Shown: positions 15,946 through 24,829, numbered from the stretch's first letter. The stretch is DNA of 64,000 nucleotides from VRUE01 sp963707965 (GCA_963707965.1 CAVPRR010000007.1:124001-188000), one strand, 5' to 3'. Made by a program: numbers and translations. Notes: generated by a model from the sequence alone, not told the origin.

Positions 15946-16631
15946 GGCAGGTTCACCTCCGCGCTGTCCTCGCTTGCCGGTTCGATCCTCAGCGTCGCCG
16001 AGTCCGAGAAGGTGATCGGCGCGTTCGGGTCGGCTGACCCGCCCGAGCTCGGCGCCACCGCAAAGGCGACGTCGACCTCGACCGTGCGCGCCGCCTCCTC
16101 TTCGGTGAGCGGCGTTTCCAGCGCGACCGTCTCGACTTCGCCGTCTTCGTTGGCGTCCTCGTAGGCGAAGTAGCGGAAGAGCGGCACGGCTGCGGGGGGA
16201 TCGCCTTCCTCACCGGCGCTGATGCCGTCGACGAGCTGGCGTTCGGAGGGCGAGCCGAAGGTCCATTCTTCCGGTTCGCCGCCCAGGCCCGGGTACACGG
16301 TTTCGTTGAGCGCGCCTTCGGAGAGGCTGATCACGTACTTGTCCGGGACCGGGCTGACGTCCGCGCCGCTCTTGGAGAGCAGGACCATCGAGCTTTCGTC
16401 GCTGCCCGTCAGCACCGGCGCCAATTCCGGCGAGACGCAGGCCGAGTGCAGCCGGTCGATGATCCGCGTCATCGCCGGGCGGCCGCGCTGGTTCGCCGCG
16501 ACCCGCTCCGCGGTTCGGTCCTGGCTGCGCGTCGCCGCCTGCACCACGGTCAGGATCCCGCCCAGCACGACCAGCGAGATCGCCGCCCCGATCAGCAGCT
16601 CGATCAACGTGTAGCCGCGCTCGTCCCTCAT
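15936..16631 (-). CDS. minor pilin PilW-like, prepilin-type N-terminal domain
   Basis: A 231-residue minor prepilin. It starts MRDERGYTLIELLIGAAISL, a type III signal with cleavage expected between G6 and Y7 and the conserved glutamate at +5, followed by the hydrophobic helix. The rest is a soluble, acidic domain. Such pilins form the pilus tip initiation complex. It overlaps pilV by 4 bp (ATGA) and the PilX-like gene by 10 bp, so the three are translated as a block. The long open frame extending upstream over pilV is a shadow and was excluded. Confidence 0.88.
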   Translation of the reverse strand: MRDERGYTLIELLIGAAISLVVLGGILTVVQAATRSQDRTAERVAANQRGRPAMTRIIDRLHSACVSPELAPVLTGSDESSMVLLSKSGADVSPVPDKYVISLSEGALNETVYPGLGGEPEEWTFGSPSERQLVDGISAGEEGDPPAAVPLFRYFAYEDANEDGEVETVALETPLTEEEAARTVEVDVAFAVAPSSGGSADPNAPITFSDSATLRIEPASEDSAEVNLPCV

Positions 16632-17981
16632 GGGCACGGCCCCGATTCGGCGCTGGGTTCGCTGAGGTAGACGTCGAGGGTCGTCCCCGCTTCCGTGTCT
16701 TCGGGGTTGGCCGGCACGGAGACTTTGCTCACGCTTACGTGCTGTTCGCCGTAGTGAGCGCATACGTCGTATTCGCTGAACGGCACTCCGGGGTCGTCGA
16801 GGCCCCCTTCTTCGTTCGTCGTGTAGCTGCGAACGAAGGGTTCTTCTTCGGTGCATTTGCGGTCGGAGAGCTCGATGTCGGCGCCGCTTACCGGCACCCC
16901 CGGTTCCGCCGCGCTCGCGCCGCTCCGAACGGTCAGGTAGAGCGCGGGCAACACCAGCGTCACCGGGATTTCCCCGCCGGCGGTAACGAGCACGTCGGCG
17001 ATCGCCGGCGGCGGATTGGGCAGGCCCGCGGGGTTGGGGTTGTCCCCCTCGCAGGTGCCCGCGTACACCGCGTAGGGCGAGGTGAAGGGGAAGAGCGAGG
17101 ACGCGGTCACTTCGGGCCCCGGGGTGCCCGGCGTGCCAAAGGTCTTCGCCACGTTCATGCCGCTGTTGAAGACGACCACCGAGTCGGCTTCGGAGGGCAC
17201 CAGTTCTTCGCCGACCGTGGTTTCGAAGCTGACCGGGATCCCGCCGGGCTCGTCGTACTGAAGCGCCAGCGTGTTGGTGCTCTCGGCGACGACGCTCGTG
17301 CTCTGCGACGCCGGCGGGTTGCCGTCGGCGTCGACCAGGCCAGAGCTCAGGATCGTCAGCGTGTAGTTGCCCGCCGGCAGGTTGCCGAAGACCGCGCAGC
17401 CATTGGGGCCGGTTTCGCCGGCGAACGAGCCGTCCCCGGCACCGGAGAGGCTGACCCCCGCGATCCCTTCGTTCTCGGCATTTTCGATCTGGATCGCCAG
17501 CGCGCCGCTTTCCGCCGAGACCGAGCCGTTCGGCGGCGCCACCAGGCTCTGCGCGATGACCGGCGGCCGGCTGCCGATGCTGGGCCAGGTCACCTTCGAG
17601 CGGATCTGGATGTAGTCGGCCGAGGCGACCCCTTCCTGGCAGGACGCGGTGCTGGTGCTGTCGGTCTGGAAGGAGGCGGTCGACTTGACCGTGTAGGGGG
17701 TGCCGCCGACGTGGACGATCTTCGTTTCTTCGAGGTTGGAGAGGTCGGAGATCCGCATCGTCCGCATCCCCGCCAGGTCGGCCTGCGCGAGGTCGTTGGC
17801 CTGCGCCCGGTGGCGCTCCTGCGCCGTGGACCGCGTGGCGGCGTCGAAAGCGCCGAACACGCCGATGGCTGCGGTCACGATCAGGATCGCGCTGACCAGG
17901 ACCTCGATCAGCACGCTCCCCCGCTCGCCGCCTCGCTCGCCGCGCGACGTGTCGGGTCGTGGCTTGTCTCTTGGATCCTTC
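16628..17981 (-). CDS. minor pilin PilV-like with large Ig-like C-terminal region
   Basis: A 450-residue prepilin. An arginine-rich cytoplasmic start (MKDPRDKPRPDTSRGERGGE) is followed by GSVLIEVLVSAILIVTAAIG, a prepilin helix with cleavage expected after the glycine. The C-terminal 300 residues contain repeated beta-sandwich-like segments (for example GVSLSGAGDGSFAGETGPNG ending in NLPAGNYTLTI, a carboxypeptidase-regulatory-like motif), unusual length for a PilV. This suggests an adhesin-like tip pilin. The start at 17981 is the best ATG; an upstream ATG would only add Arg-rich sequence. It is first in the pilV-pilW-pilX block, downstream of the pilA terminator. Confidence 0.82.
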
Positions 17982-18154
17982 ATCTCGAGATGCGCCCCGC
18001 ACGCCGCTCCCGCACGGGTCGTCCTCCCCCTATCGGCGCGCCGTCCCCGCATCTAAAGCCGAAATGGCGAAAAGAAAGTGGACGTTTGTTCCATGCCACA
18101 GCCGGGCCCGCCACAGCACCCGGCGCCAACGCACGGCAGGCTGCCGCGAAAAGG

Positions 18155-18184
18155 CAAGGGGCGGGCCCGAAGGCCCGCCCCTTG
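18155..18184 (-). terminator. rho-independent terminator after pilA
   Basis: A perfect 13-bp stem, CAAGGGGCGGGCC / GGCCCGCCCCTTG, closes on a CGAA loop (TTCG on the transcribed strand). On the minus strand it is followed by CCTTTTC. It lies 55 bp after the pilA stop and would end the abundant pilin transcript before the minor pilin genes. Confidence 0.9.
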
Positions 18185-18238
18185 CTCGTTAGGCAACACG
18201 CTGGCATGAGCCATCGTGCTTCGCCATGAGGCCGCTAA

Positions 18239-18724
18239 CTAATGACCCCAGTCTCCACCAGCCGGACAACCGGCGGTTTCCGCTTCCGTGCATGCGAATT
18301 CAACCTGTCCCGCTCCTTCTACCCGTGTGATCGAGAACGTGTTTTCCGTGTTGGGCGAGGTAACGGTCACGGTGTAACCGCCGCCCGCGCCTTCTTCTTC
18401 GGCTACTGAGAGGTATGGGTCTTCTTCACCTACTTCGATGTTGATCGTGTCCTCGATCGCGTTGAGGTCGGCCGGTGCAACGCCGGTGTAGACGCCACCA
18501 TGGTCCGTCGCATAGGTCTCCATCGCGGTCTCAGCCGTACGGGCCATCGACTTTGCCGAAGCGTCCTTTGCCTTTTCCCGCTGGTTGAAGAAGGCGGGGA
18601 TGGCGATCGCGGCAAGGATGCCGAGGATCAGCATCACGACGAGCAGCTCGATCAGCGTGAAGCCGGCCTCCCCTTCGCCGTTGAGCCGGGCGCCAATCTT
18701 GGCCCGGAGATTCTGGAGAAACAT
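18239..18724 (-). CDS. pilA: major type IV pilin (prepilin) PilA
   Basis: A 161-residue class IVa-type prepilin. The leader is 21 residues long and the processing site reads EGEAG|FTLIELLVV, with cleavage between G21 and F22 and the conserved glutamate at position +5. The helix continues MLILGILAAIAIPAFFNQRE. The C-terminal domain is acidic and carries two cysteines (FACTEAETAGCP) that can form the typical pilin disulfide loop. An AGGAGG ribosome-binding site is placed 7 bases before the ATG. The gene stands alone between a GEMM-I riboswitch and a strong terminator, a layout suited to high, separately regulated expression. Confidence 0.95.
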   Translation of the reverse strand: MFLQNLRAKIGARLNGEGEAGFTLIELLVVMLILGILAAIAIPAFFNQREKAKDASAKSMARTAETAMETYATDHGGVYTGVAPADLNAIEDTINIEVGEEDPYLSVAEEEGAGGGYTVTVTSPNTENTFSITRVEGAGQVEFACTEAETAGCPAGGDWGH

Positions 18725-19090
18725 TAGGTACCTCCTGTGGTCCTAATCGTTTGCGCCAGAGCCCCGTGTGAAGCCACGTGGTGTCTGTCCACCCCGGTGG
18801 TAGCCCGGCTGACTCCCGGCTGGGAGTCCCGACGGCTTTGCGCCCCCGCCTCGCGGCGGGTTTGCCTATGACACCGGGGCACTGGCAGAGTCATCACAGG
18901 CCCCTAATCGACATTCACCCGAATCTCTTGATCCCCGAAACTTGGGCTTCATCCAACGAAAAGTCAGGATTAGGCAGAGAATCTGCTCCATAACCCGTCA
19001 ACCCGCCACCAGGCCACACGGCTCAGCGATCTTGTCGTAGAGAGTGGAGACCGAGATGTGCATCCTGCGGACGGAATCTCAACCGTGCGC
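18725..19090. other. pilA leader and upstream region
   Basis: No protein gene is seen in these 366 bp. The pilA-proximal half is the transcribed leader, holding the riboswitch aptamer (18792-18879) and a 67-base expression platform running to the ribosome-binding site. The distal part (18880-19090) is less GC-rich than the genome average and presumably carries the promoter, but I could not fix a -35/-10 pair. Confidence 0.7.
18792..18879 (-). ncRNA. GEMM-I (cyclic di-GMP-I type) riboswitch
   Basis: Read on the minus strand, the element shows the GEMM-I core in order: closing stem CCCCGGTG (18872-18879) with CACCGGGG (18792-18799); the conserved ATAGGCAAACC; a stem capped by a GCGA tetraloop (CGCC-GCGA-GGCG); GGGCGCAAAGCC; a second stem-loop (GACTCCC-AGCC-GGGAGTC); then CAGCCGGGCTACC. 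These match the class consensus GGCAAACC / GNRA / CGCAAAGCC / GCCGGGNTACC. It lies 67 bases upstream of the pilA ATG on the same strand. The base before GGCAAACC is A, where many c-di-GMP binders have G; this position region is linked to c-di-GMP versus cGAMP selectivity, so ligand identity is left open. Confidence 0.92.
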
Positions 19091-19474
19091 TCAAGACGGC
19101 TGCACGACGTTCAAGCCATGATCTGTGGCTGCCTCGCCCAGCCGCTCGTCGTAGGTGACGAGCGCGCCGAGCTCCTCGCGCACACTGAGGGCAGTCGCCA
19201 GATGGAGAGCGTCGAGGCTGCGCAACCCGATGGGCATCAGCGAGGTTGCCGCGTCGAGCACCGCGTCGTCGAGCGGCAGCAGCGCCACGCCCTCGAGCCA
19301 TGCCCGCGCATCCCGCGCATACGCCGCTCCGTAGCGAGCGCACGCCCTGATCGCCTCGACTCCGAGCAGTGCGCTGGAGGCGTATCCCTCCCACTCCGCC
19401 AGCTCTTCGCGCAGCGCCTGATGCTCCGGCTCTTGAAGCGGCAGCTTCACGTAGGCGGAGCTGTCCAGGTAGAC
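19091..19474 (-). CDS. VapC-like PIN-domain toxin
   Basis: About 128 residues of a PIN-domain ribonuclease. The expected acidic residues are present: VYLDSSAYVKL at the N-terminus, a glutamate in LLGVEAIRACA, LDALHLATAL, and VTYDERL near the end. VapC toxins cleave RNA when released from their antitoxin. The start is unclear. No ATG, GTG or TTG precedes the first PIN motif in frame after an upstream TGA, so translation may begin at a non-standard codon near 19474, depend on coupling to the antitoxin stop, or the 5' end may be damaged. A GTG within the motif (giving VKLPLQEPE) would remove the first catalytic aspartate. Confidence 0.75.
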   Translation of the reverse strand, partial: VYLDSSAYVKLPLQEPEHQALREELAEWEGYASSALLGVEAIRACARYGAAYARDARAWLEGVALLPLDDAVLDAATSLMPIGLRSLDALHLATALSVREELGALVTYDERLGEAATDHGLNVVQPS

Positions 19475-19488
19475 GAGTTGAGCGGCGG

Positions 19489-19769
19489 CTACAGCCGCTC
19501 CTCACGCAGTTCGTCGAGCACCTGGGAGCTGGGCGGCCCGCTGGCAGGGGGATTGTCCGAGTCGCCGGCAAGCGCAACCAGATCGGCGCGCGGCATCGTC
19601 GCGCCCCGCTCAGCGACGAGCCGAGCCATTGGCGAGTCGGCGGGGCCCGACGGCGACAGCCGCGCGACCTCCCGGCCCCGCTCAGTGACGGCGAAGCTTT
19701 CCCCTCCTTGACCTGCGTCAGGTACCTGGAAAGGTTCTGGCGCAGCTCACGCACACCAACCGAGTCCAT
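19489..19769 (-). pseudogene. VapB/Phd-type antitoxin with a one-base deletion
   Basis: The N-terminus MDSVGVRELRQNLSRYLTQV is a typical Phd/YefM-like antitoxin fold. After KEG the frame shifts. Adding one G to the GGGG run near 19697 restores ESFAVTERGREVARLSPSGP, then a C-terminal arm ending VLDELREERL immediately before the PIN toxin. The pair lies between pilC and pilA in the same orientation as the pilus genes and looks like an inserted accessory module. With the frame as given, the antitoxin would lack its toxin-binding arm, yet the toxin's own start is also doubtful, so the module may be inactive or the base count wrong. Confidence 0.75.
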
Positions 19770-19801
19770 GTGCGTCACGGTAGCACATAGCTTGCCGTGG
19801 C

Positions 19802-21046
19802 TCAGCGGACCTTTTCGTAGAGGCTGAAGATCGGCAGGTACATCGCGATCACGATGAAGCCGACGACGCCGCCGACGAAGAGAATCATCAGGGGCTCGAT
19901 CAGCGAGGTGAGCGCTTTCACCTTGGCGTCGACCTCGGTCTCGTAGAAGTCGGCGACCTTGCTCAGCATGTGCTCCAGCTGGCCGGTTTCCTCGCCGACC
20001 GCGACCATGTGGCCGACCATCGGCGGGAAGATCGGGTTGCGCTGGATCGGCCCGGCCAGCGAGCCGCCCCGCTTGGCCGCCGCGTAGAGGTCTTCCATCG
20101 CCCGCTCGATCACGACGTTACCGGCTGTTTCGCCGGTCAGTTTGATCGACTGCAGCATCGGCACGCCGGCCGAGACGGCGCCCGAGAAGGTGCGCGACCA
20201 GCGGGCCAGCGCCACCTTCTGGATCACGTCGCCGATCTGCGCCGGGAGGCGGAGTTTGAAACGGTCCCACGCCGCCTTGCCGCTTTCGGTCTTCTTCCAC
20301 CTGAAGAAGCCGACGACCGCGACGACAAACAGCGGGAGGATCACGAACCAGTAGCCGGTGATCGCGTCGGAGGCTGCGACGCAAACCCGCGTCGGCAGCG
20401 GCAGCGCGGCACTTTCGCCGGGATTTTCTTCGGCGAGTTCTTCGAAGATGCTGGCGAAGATGGGAATGATGAAGGCGACCACCGCAAACAGCGCCACCGT
20501 GGCGAAGCCGAAGACGAGGATCGGGTAGGTCATCGCCGATTTGACCTGGCGCCGCAGCGCGTCTGCCTTCTCCACCTGGTAGGCGATCCGGTCCAGCGCG
20601 TCCTCCAGCCGCCCGGATTCCTCACCGGAGCGAACCATCGCCCGGTAGAGGCGGTCGAAGACCTCCGGGTGGCGCCCCATCGCCTGCTCCAGCGTGCTGC
20701 CGGCCTCGACGTCGGCCCGCACGCTTGCCGTTGCCTCGCGGATCTTCTCGTCCTGGGTCTGCTCCTCCAGCGTGTGCAGCGTGCGCAGCATCGGCATCCC
20801 TGCGGCGACCAGGGTCGCGAACTGGCGTGAGAAGACGGCCAGCTCGCGCACGTCGACCGACTTCCAGCGCTTGAAGAGATCCTCGATCGCGAACGGGCTG
20901 CTCTTCTCGCTGACGTCGAGGACGATCAGCCCGCGCTGGCGGAGCTGCTCGGTGACCTGGGCCTTGGACTCGGCCTCGACCTCGCCGGCCGAGGCGGCCC
21001 CGGCCACGTCCATGGCGCGAAATGCGAATGTGGTGGCGCCGGCCAT
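19802..21046 (-). CDS. pilC: type IV pilus inner-membrane platform protein PilC
   Basis: A 414-residue polytopic protein of the PilC/GspF family, which transmits force from the PilB/PilT motors to the pilin shaft. Two homologous halves are visible, each with the F-domain pattern: FSRQFATLVAAGMPMLRTL in the first and WSRTFSGAVSAGVPMLQSI in the second. Three hydrophobic segments are present, including ILVFGFATVALFAVVAFIIP and the C-terminal LMILFVGGVVGFIVIAMYLP. Length and organisation are normal. The gene ends just before the toxin-antitoxin module and starts 3 bp after pilT. Confidence 0.95.
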   Translation of the reverse strand: MAGATTFAFRAMDVAGAASAGEVEAESKAQVTEQLRQRGLIVLDVSEKSSPFAIEDLFKRWKSVDVRELAVFSRQFATLVAAGMPMLRTLHTLEEQTQDEKIREATASVRADVEAGSTLEQAMGRHPEVFDRLYRAMVRSGEESGRLEDALDRIAYQVEKADALRRQVKSAMTYPILVFGFATVALFAVVAFIIPIFASIFEELAEENPGESAALPLPTRVCVAASDAITGYWFVILPLFVVAVVGFFRWKKTESGKAAWDRFKLRLPAQIGDVIQKVALARWSRTFSGAVSAGVPMLQSIKLTGETAGNVVIERAMEDLYAAAKRGGSLAGPIQRNPIFPPMVGHMVAVGEETGQLEHMLSKVADFYETEVDAKVKALTSLIEPLMILFVGGVVGFIVIAMYLPIFSLYEKVR

Positions 21047-21049
21047 CCC

Positions 21050-22360
21050 CTATCCCCCCTGCGTGTAGGCGGGGGGCTGTGCCGGGGGCGGCGCTGCGAC
21101 GGGCAGGGGCGGCCCGGCGGGAGGCGCGGGCGCCACTTCGGCGGGGGGCGTCGAAGGCGGCGCGACCGATGCCGGCGGCGGCGCCGAGGGGCCAGGAGCC
21201 GCGGAGGGGGACGGCGGGGGCGCGGGCGGAGGGGGCGACGCGGCGGCCCGCGCGTCTCCGCTGTCCTGCAGCGCGGCTGGCGCCACCGGCGCCGAACCCA
21301 GCAGCCGTTTCAGCTCCTCGGGCACCGAGGCCTGAGCCTCGGCGAGCGAGCGGGTGATCTTCCCAGCTCGCACCAGCCGCACCAGGTCGGCGTCCATCGT
21401 CTGCATCCCGACCGCGCCCGAGGTCTGCACGGCAGCGTAGATCTGGTGAGTCTTGCCCTCGCGGATCAGGTTGCGGATCGCCGGGGTGGGAACCAGCACC
21501 TCGCAGGCGACCACGCGGCCCCTCCCGTCAGCGGTAGGTAGCAGCTGCTGGGTCACGATCCCCTGCAGGGCGATTGACAGCTGGGTGCGGACCTGACCCT
21601 GCTGCTCGGACGGGAACACGTCGATGATCCGGTCGACGGTCTGAGCGGTCGACTGGGTATGCAGGGTGGCGAAGACGAGGTGCCCGGTCTCCGCGGCCGT
21701 CAGCGCCGTGGAGATCGTCTCCAGGTCGCGCATCTCGCCGACCAGGATCACGTCGGGATCCTCGCGCAGGGCGGCGCGCAGGCCGAGTGCGAAGTCGGGC
21801 GCGTCGGAGCCGACCTCGCGCTGGTTGACGATCGAGCGTTTGTGCTGGTGCAGGAACTCAATCGGGTCCTCGATCGTCAGGATGTGATCCTGGTTCCCAG
21901 CGTTGATCACGTCGATCATCGCCGCCAGGGTCGTCGACTTGCCGGAGCCGGTCGGGCCGGTGACCAGGACGAAGCCGCGCGGTTTGGCGCAGAGCTCGCG
22001 CAGCACCTGCGGCACCCCGAGCGAGTCGAGCGAGGGGATGTCCTGCGGCACCAGGCGGAAGGCGGCGCTGACCGAGCCGCGCTGGAAGAAGCAGTTGACG
22101 CGGAAGCGGGCGACGCCGGGGATCGCGTAGGCGAAGTCGAGCTGTTTGGCGTTCTCGAAGCGTTTGCGCTGGTCGTCGTTGAGGATGCCGAAGACGACCT
22201 CGCGGGTGTCCTGGCCGCTGAGCACCGGGAAACCCTCCATCGGCGCGATCTTGCCCTTGTCGCGTATCGCCGGGGGGAAGCCGGGCGTCAGGTGGACATC
22301 GGAGGCCCTGGCCTCGACCATGCGGCGCAGGACCTCTGAGAAGTCGAAGTTCATGGCCAT
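21050..22360 (-). CDS. pilT: twitching motility ATPase PilT
   Basis: A 436-residue hexameric retraction ATPase. The order is an N-terminal PAS-like domain (SDVHLTPGFPPAIRDKGKI), Walker A GPTGSGKSTTLAAMID, the Asp box, Walker B DPDVILVGEMRDLETI and the His box AAETGHLVFATLHTQSTAQT. The PilT signature near the C-terminus is weak. The last 80 residues are an unusual alanine/proline-rich tail (ASPPPPAPPPSPSAAPG and so on), probably disordered. This copy is intact, unlike the second pilT at 24997-26116. It lies between pilB and pilC with tight spacing, in the usual pilB-pilT-pilC order. Confidence 0.95.
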   Translation of the reverse strand: MAMNFDFSEVLRRMVEARASDVHLTPGFPPAIRDKGKIAPMEGFPVLSGQDTREVVFGILNDDQRKRFENAKQLDFAYAIPGVARFRVNCFFQRGSVSAAFRLVPQDIPSLDSLGVPQVLRELCAKPRGFVLVTGPTGSGKSTTLAAMIDVINAGNQDHILTIEDPIEFLHQHKRSIVNQREVGSDAPDFALGLRAALREDPDVILVGEMRDLETISTALTAAETGHLVFATLHTQSTAQTVDRIIDVFPSEQQGQVRTQLSIALQGIVTQQLLPTADGRGRVVACEVLVPTPAIRNLIREGKTHQIYAAVQTSGAVGMQTMDADLVRLVRAGKITRSLAEAQASVPEELKRLLGSAPVAPAALQDSGDARAAASPPPPAPPPSPSAAPGPSAPPPASVAPPSTPPAEVAPAPPAGPPLPVAAPPPAQPPAYTQGG

Positions 22361-22433
22361 CTAGATCGGCCTCCCAGTCCGATTCCTCGATACCCGAAAC
22401 CGACTAGAGCGACCGGGCAACCGAATAGGGCGA

Positions 22434-24224
22434 TCAGGCGGTGACACGAAGCACCTCCTCGAGACTGGTCAGCCCGCTGCGGACCTTTGCCATGCCGTCC
22501 TCGCGCAGGTCGAGCATCCCCTCCTCACGGGCGACAGCGGCGATTTCCGCCTCCGGCGCCTGATCGACCGTCATCTCCTTGATCCGTTCGCTCAACTGCA
22601 TCACCGAGAAGATCCCGATCCGGCCCCGGTAGCCGCTCTGGTTGCAGCGGCCGCAGCCGAGCGGCTCGTAGGCCTCCAGCTCGACCCCGATCCGGATTTC
22701 CGCGTCGGCCAGCGCCTCGGGCTTCACAATCGTGCGACGCTTGCAGTGACTGCAGAGCTTGCGGGCGAGCCGCTGGGCGACCACGCAGTCGACCGACGAG
22801 GCGGTGAGGAATGCCTCGATACCCATCTTGGTCAGGCGGGTGATCGCGCCGGGCGCGTCGTTGGTGTGGAGGGTGGTCAGCATCATGTGCCCGGTCAGCG
22901 CCGCCTCGATCGCGATCCGCGCTGTCTCGCTGTCGCGGATCTCGCCGACCATCACGATGTCCGGGTCGGCGCGCAGGATCGAGCGCAGACCGGTGGCGAA
23001 GTCGAGCCCCGCCTTGCGGTTGACGTTGATCTGGCTGACGCCGGCCAGGCGGTACTCGACCGGGTCCTCGATCGTGATGATGTTCTTCTCGATCTGGTTC
23101 AGATCCTGCAGAGCCGCGTAGAGCGTCGTCGACTTACCGGAGCCGGTCGGCCCGGTCACCAGCACCGCCCCGTAGGCCTGGTGGAAGGCGCCCTCGAAGC
23201 GCACCCGAGCCGAGCCGTCCATCCCCAGTTCGTCGAGAGTGCGCTGTGCGTTGTCCTTGTCGAGGATGCGAATCGTCGCCCCCTCGCCGCGCTGGGTGGG
23301 CAGCGTGGTCACGCGAAGGTCGACGCGGCGCTCTTCAACCGTGATGCTGACCCGGCCGTCCTGCGGCACCCGCTTCTCGGCAATGTTGAGGTCGCTCATG
23401 ATCTTCACCCGCGAGACCACCGCATTGACCATCCGCCTCGGCACGTGGGCCGCCTCGCGCAGCACCCCGTCGACCCGGAAGCGGACCCGCATCTCTCCCT
23501 CGTCGGGCTCGAAGTGGACATCCGAGGCGCCCTCGCTGACCGCCTGGCCGAGGATGCTGTAGACGAGCTTGATCACCGGCGCGTCCTCGGCGCTGACTTC
23601 GAGGTCGCCGAGCTCGGCCGGCATGTCCTCGGAGTCCTCCTCGCCCTCGCTGACTGCCTCGCTGACCGCGCTCTGCAGGGTGTTGAGGCGGGCGATCAGC
23701 GCCTCGATGTCCTCCTCGGCGGCAACCGCGACGCGGCAGTCGAGCGCGGTGGCAATCTGGATGTCGTCCACGGCCAACACGTTGGTCGGGTCGGCCATCG
23801 CAACCAGCAGCATGTCCCTGCCGACAAACCCGACCGGCAGTGCGCCGTAGCGGCGCGCGGTGTTGACCGAGATCAGGTTGGCGGCGGCCATGTCGACCTG
23901 GTAGACGGAGAGGTCCACGTGGTCAAGGCCGTAGCGCTCGGCGACAGCGCGTGAGAGCTGGTCGGCGCTGATCGCACCCTGCTCGACCAGCAGCCGCTCC
24001 GGCGGGCGCCCGGCGGTCCGGGCCTGCTCAATCGCGTGACGGGCGTCCTCGTCGGAAACGTAGTTGAGGTCCACGAGCACGTCTGTGACGAAGCCGCTGG
24101 ACCGGCCCCGCGCAACCGGCGGCGTCAGACCGGGCGTGCCAGCCTCTGGCTCGAGGACGGGTGCCGTCGAGTCGCCCGAGTCGGGCACCGGGCGCAGGTG
24201 ACTCGGGAATTCCCGCGACTCCAT
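22434..24224 (-). CDS. pilB: type IV pilus extension ATPase PilB with MshEN-like N-terminus
   Basis: A 596-residue secretion/extension ATPase. Residues about 45-180 form an MshEN/T2SSE_N-type domain (PERLLVEQGAISADQLSRAV, then AERYGLDHVDLS); in other PilB/MshE proteins this domain binds cyclic di-GMP. The motor follows: Walker A GPTGSGKSTTLYAALQDL, Walker B DPDIVMVGEIRDSETARIAI, and the His box LTGHMMLTTLHTNDAPGAIT. A four-cysteine zinc motif (CSHCKR ... CGRCNQSGYRGRIGIF) is as expected for PilB. It begins 8 bp after the thioredoxin-fold gene. Together with the riboswitch it suggests dinucleotide control of both pilin supply and motor. Confidence 0.95.
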   Translation of the reverse strand: MESREFPSHLRPVPDSGDSTAPVLEPEAGTPGLTPPVARGRSSGFVTDVLVDLNYVSDEDARHAIEQARTAGRPPERLLVEQGAISADQLSRAVAERYGLDHVDLSVYQVDMAAANLISVNTARRYGALPVGFVGRDMLLVAMADPTNVLAVDDIQIATALDCRVAVAAEEDIEALIARLNTLQSAVSEAVSEGEEDSEDMPAELGDLEVSAEDAPVIKLVYSILGQAVSEGASDVHFEPDEGEMRVRFRVDGVLREAAHVPRRMVNAVVSRVKIMSDLNIAEKRVPQDGRVSITVEERRVDLRVTTLPTQRGEGATIRILDKDNAQRTLDELGMDGSARVRFEGAFHQAYGAVLVTGPTGSGKSTTLYAALQDLNQIEKNIITIEDPVEYRLAGVSQINVNRKAGLDFATGLRSILRADPDIVMVGEIRDSETARIAIEAALTGHMMLTTLHTNDAPGAITRLTKMGIEAFLTASSVDCVVAQRLARKLCSHCKRRTIVKPEALADAEIRIGVELEAYEPLGCGRCNQSGYRGRIGIFSVMQLSERIKEMTVDQAPEAEIAAVAREEGMLDLREDGMAKVRSGLTSLEEVLRVTA

Positions 24225-24232
24225 TCAGCGCC

Positions 24233-24829
24233 TCACGGGTGGTAGTCGACGGTGTGACCCTTGTAGCCGGCGTCGACGACCTCCTGGACGACGCTCTCCG
24301 GGCTCTGGAAGCCGTAGCTGACCGATGCGGTCGGCAGCAGTTGCTTGAGGTGCCTGGGCCTCACGACGACCAGGGCCGGGACCCGATCGACGCCAACGCC
24401 CTCGGTGATCGCGGCGTAGCGGAAGATTTTCTGCGCCGGAACGACAAAGCTGGCAACGCCTGACAGCGAGTGAAGTCTCCTGACGGTGCCCGCGACCAGA
24501 CGATCGTCGATACCGCCGTCGCGGACGAAGAGCAGGACGAGGATCTTGTTGGCGTGCCAGGCTGCGACCACCGGGCGTGGCGGGGGCGGTGCGTCGCTGG
24601 TCGCCCCGCTGACCAGCGAGAGTGCGGTGGCCATTGCTTCGCCGGGAGTGGCTGCGCCGCTGGTGCTGACGGTCGTCGTCACCGTCGTTGACGTCGTGGA
24701 TTCGCTCGACTCGGATCCTTTTTTGCCCCCACCTCCCATCGTGGAGAGCACGAAGAAGCCCGCGCCGATGAGCAGCACACCGATCACGGCGACCTGGACG
24801 AGCGGATTGCTGTTCAGCTTATCCCTCAT
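24233..24829 (-). CDS. membrane-anchored thioredoxin-fold-like protein without CxxC
   Basis: A 198-residue protein with a short cytoplasmic start, one transmembrane helix (VQVAVIGVLLIGAGFFVLST, about residues 12-31), a Ser/Thr-rich linker and a C-terminal domain. That domain (NKILVLLFVRDGGIDDRLVA, then FVVPAQKIFRYAAITEGVGV and RVPALVVVRPRHL) has the layout of a thioredoxin fold, including the cis-proline position in VPALVVV. The redox cysteines are absent, so a binding or scaffold role is more likely than oxidoreductase activity. It lies between the degraded pilT copy and pilB and is probably co-transcribed. A specific pilus function is not known. Confidence 0.7.
   Translation of the reverse strand: MRDKLNSNPLVQVAVIGVLLIGAGFFVLSTMGGGGKKGSESSESTTSTTVTTTVSTSGAATPGEAMATALSLVSGATSDAPPPPRPVVAAWHANKILVLLFVRDGGIDDRLVAGTVRRLHSLSGVASFVVPAQKIFRYAAITEGVGVDRVPALVVVRPRHLKQLLPTASVSYGFQSPESVVQEVVDAGYKGHTVDYHP

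Noticed and set aside
16632..18002. Minus-strand frame joining pilW to an upstream Arg-rich sequence
   Set aside because: The upstream part overlaps pilV in a different frame; the prepilin signal marks the true pilW start at 16631.
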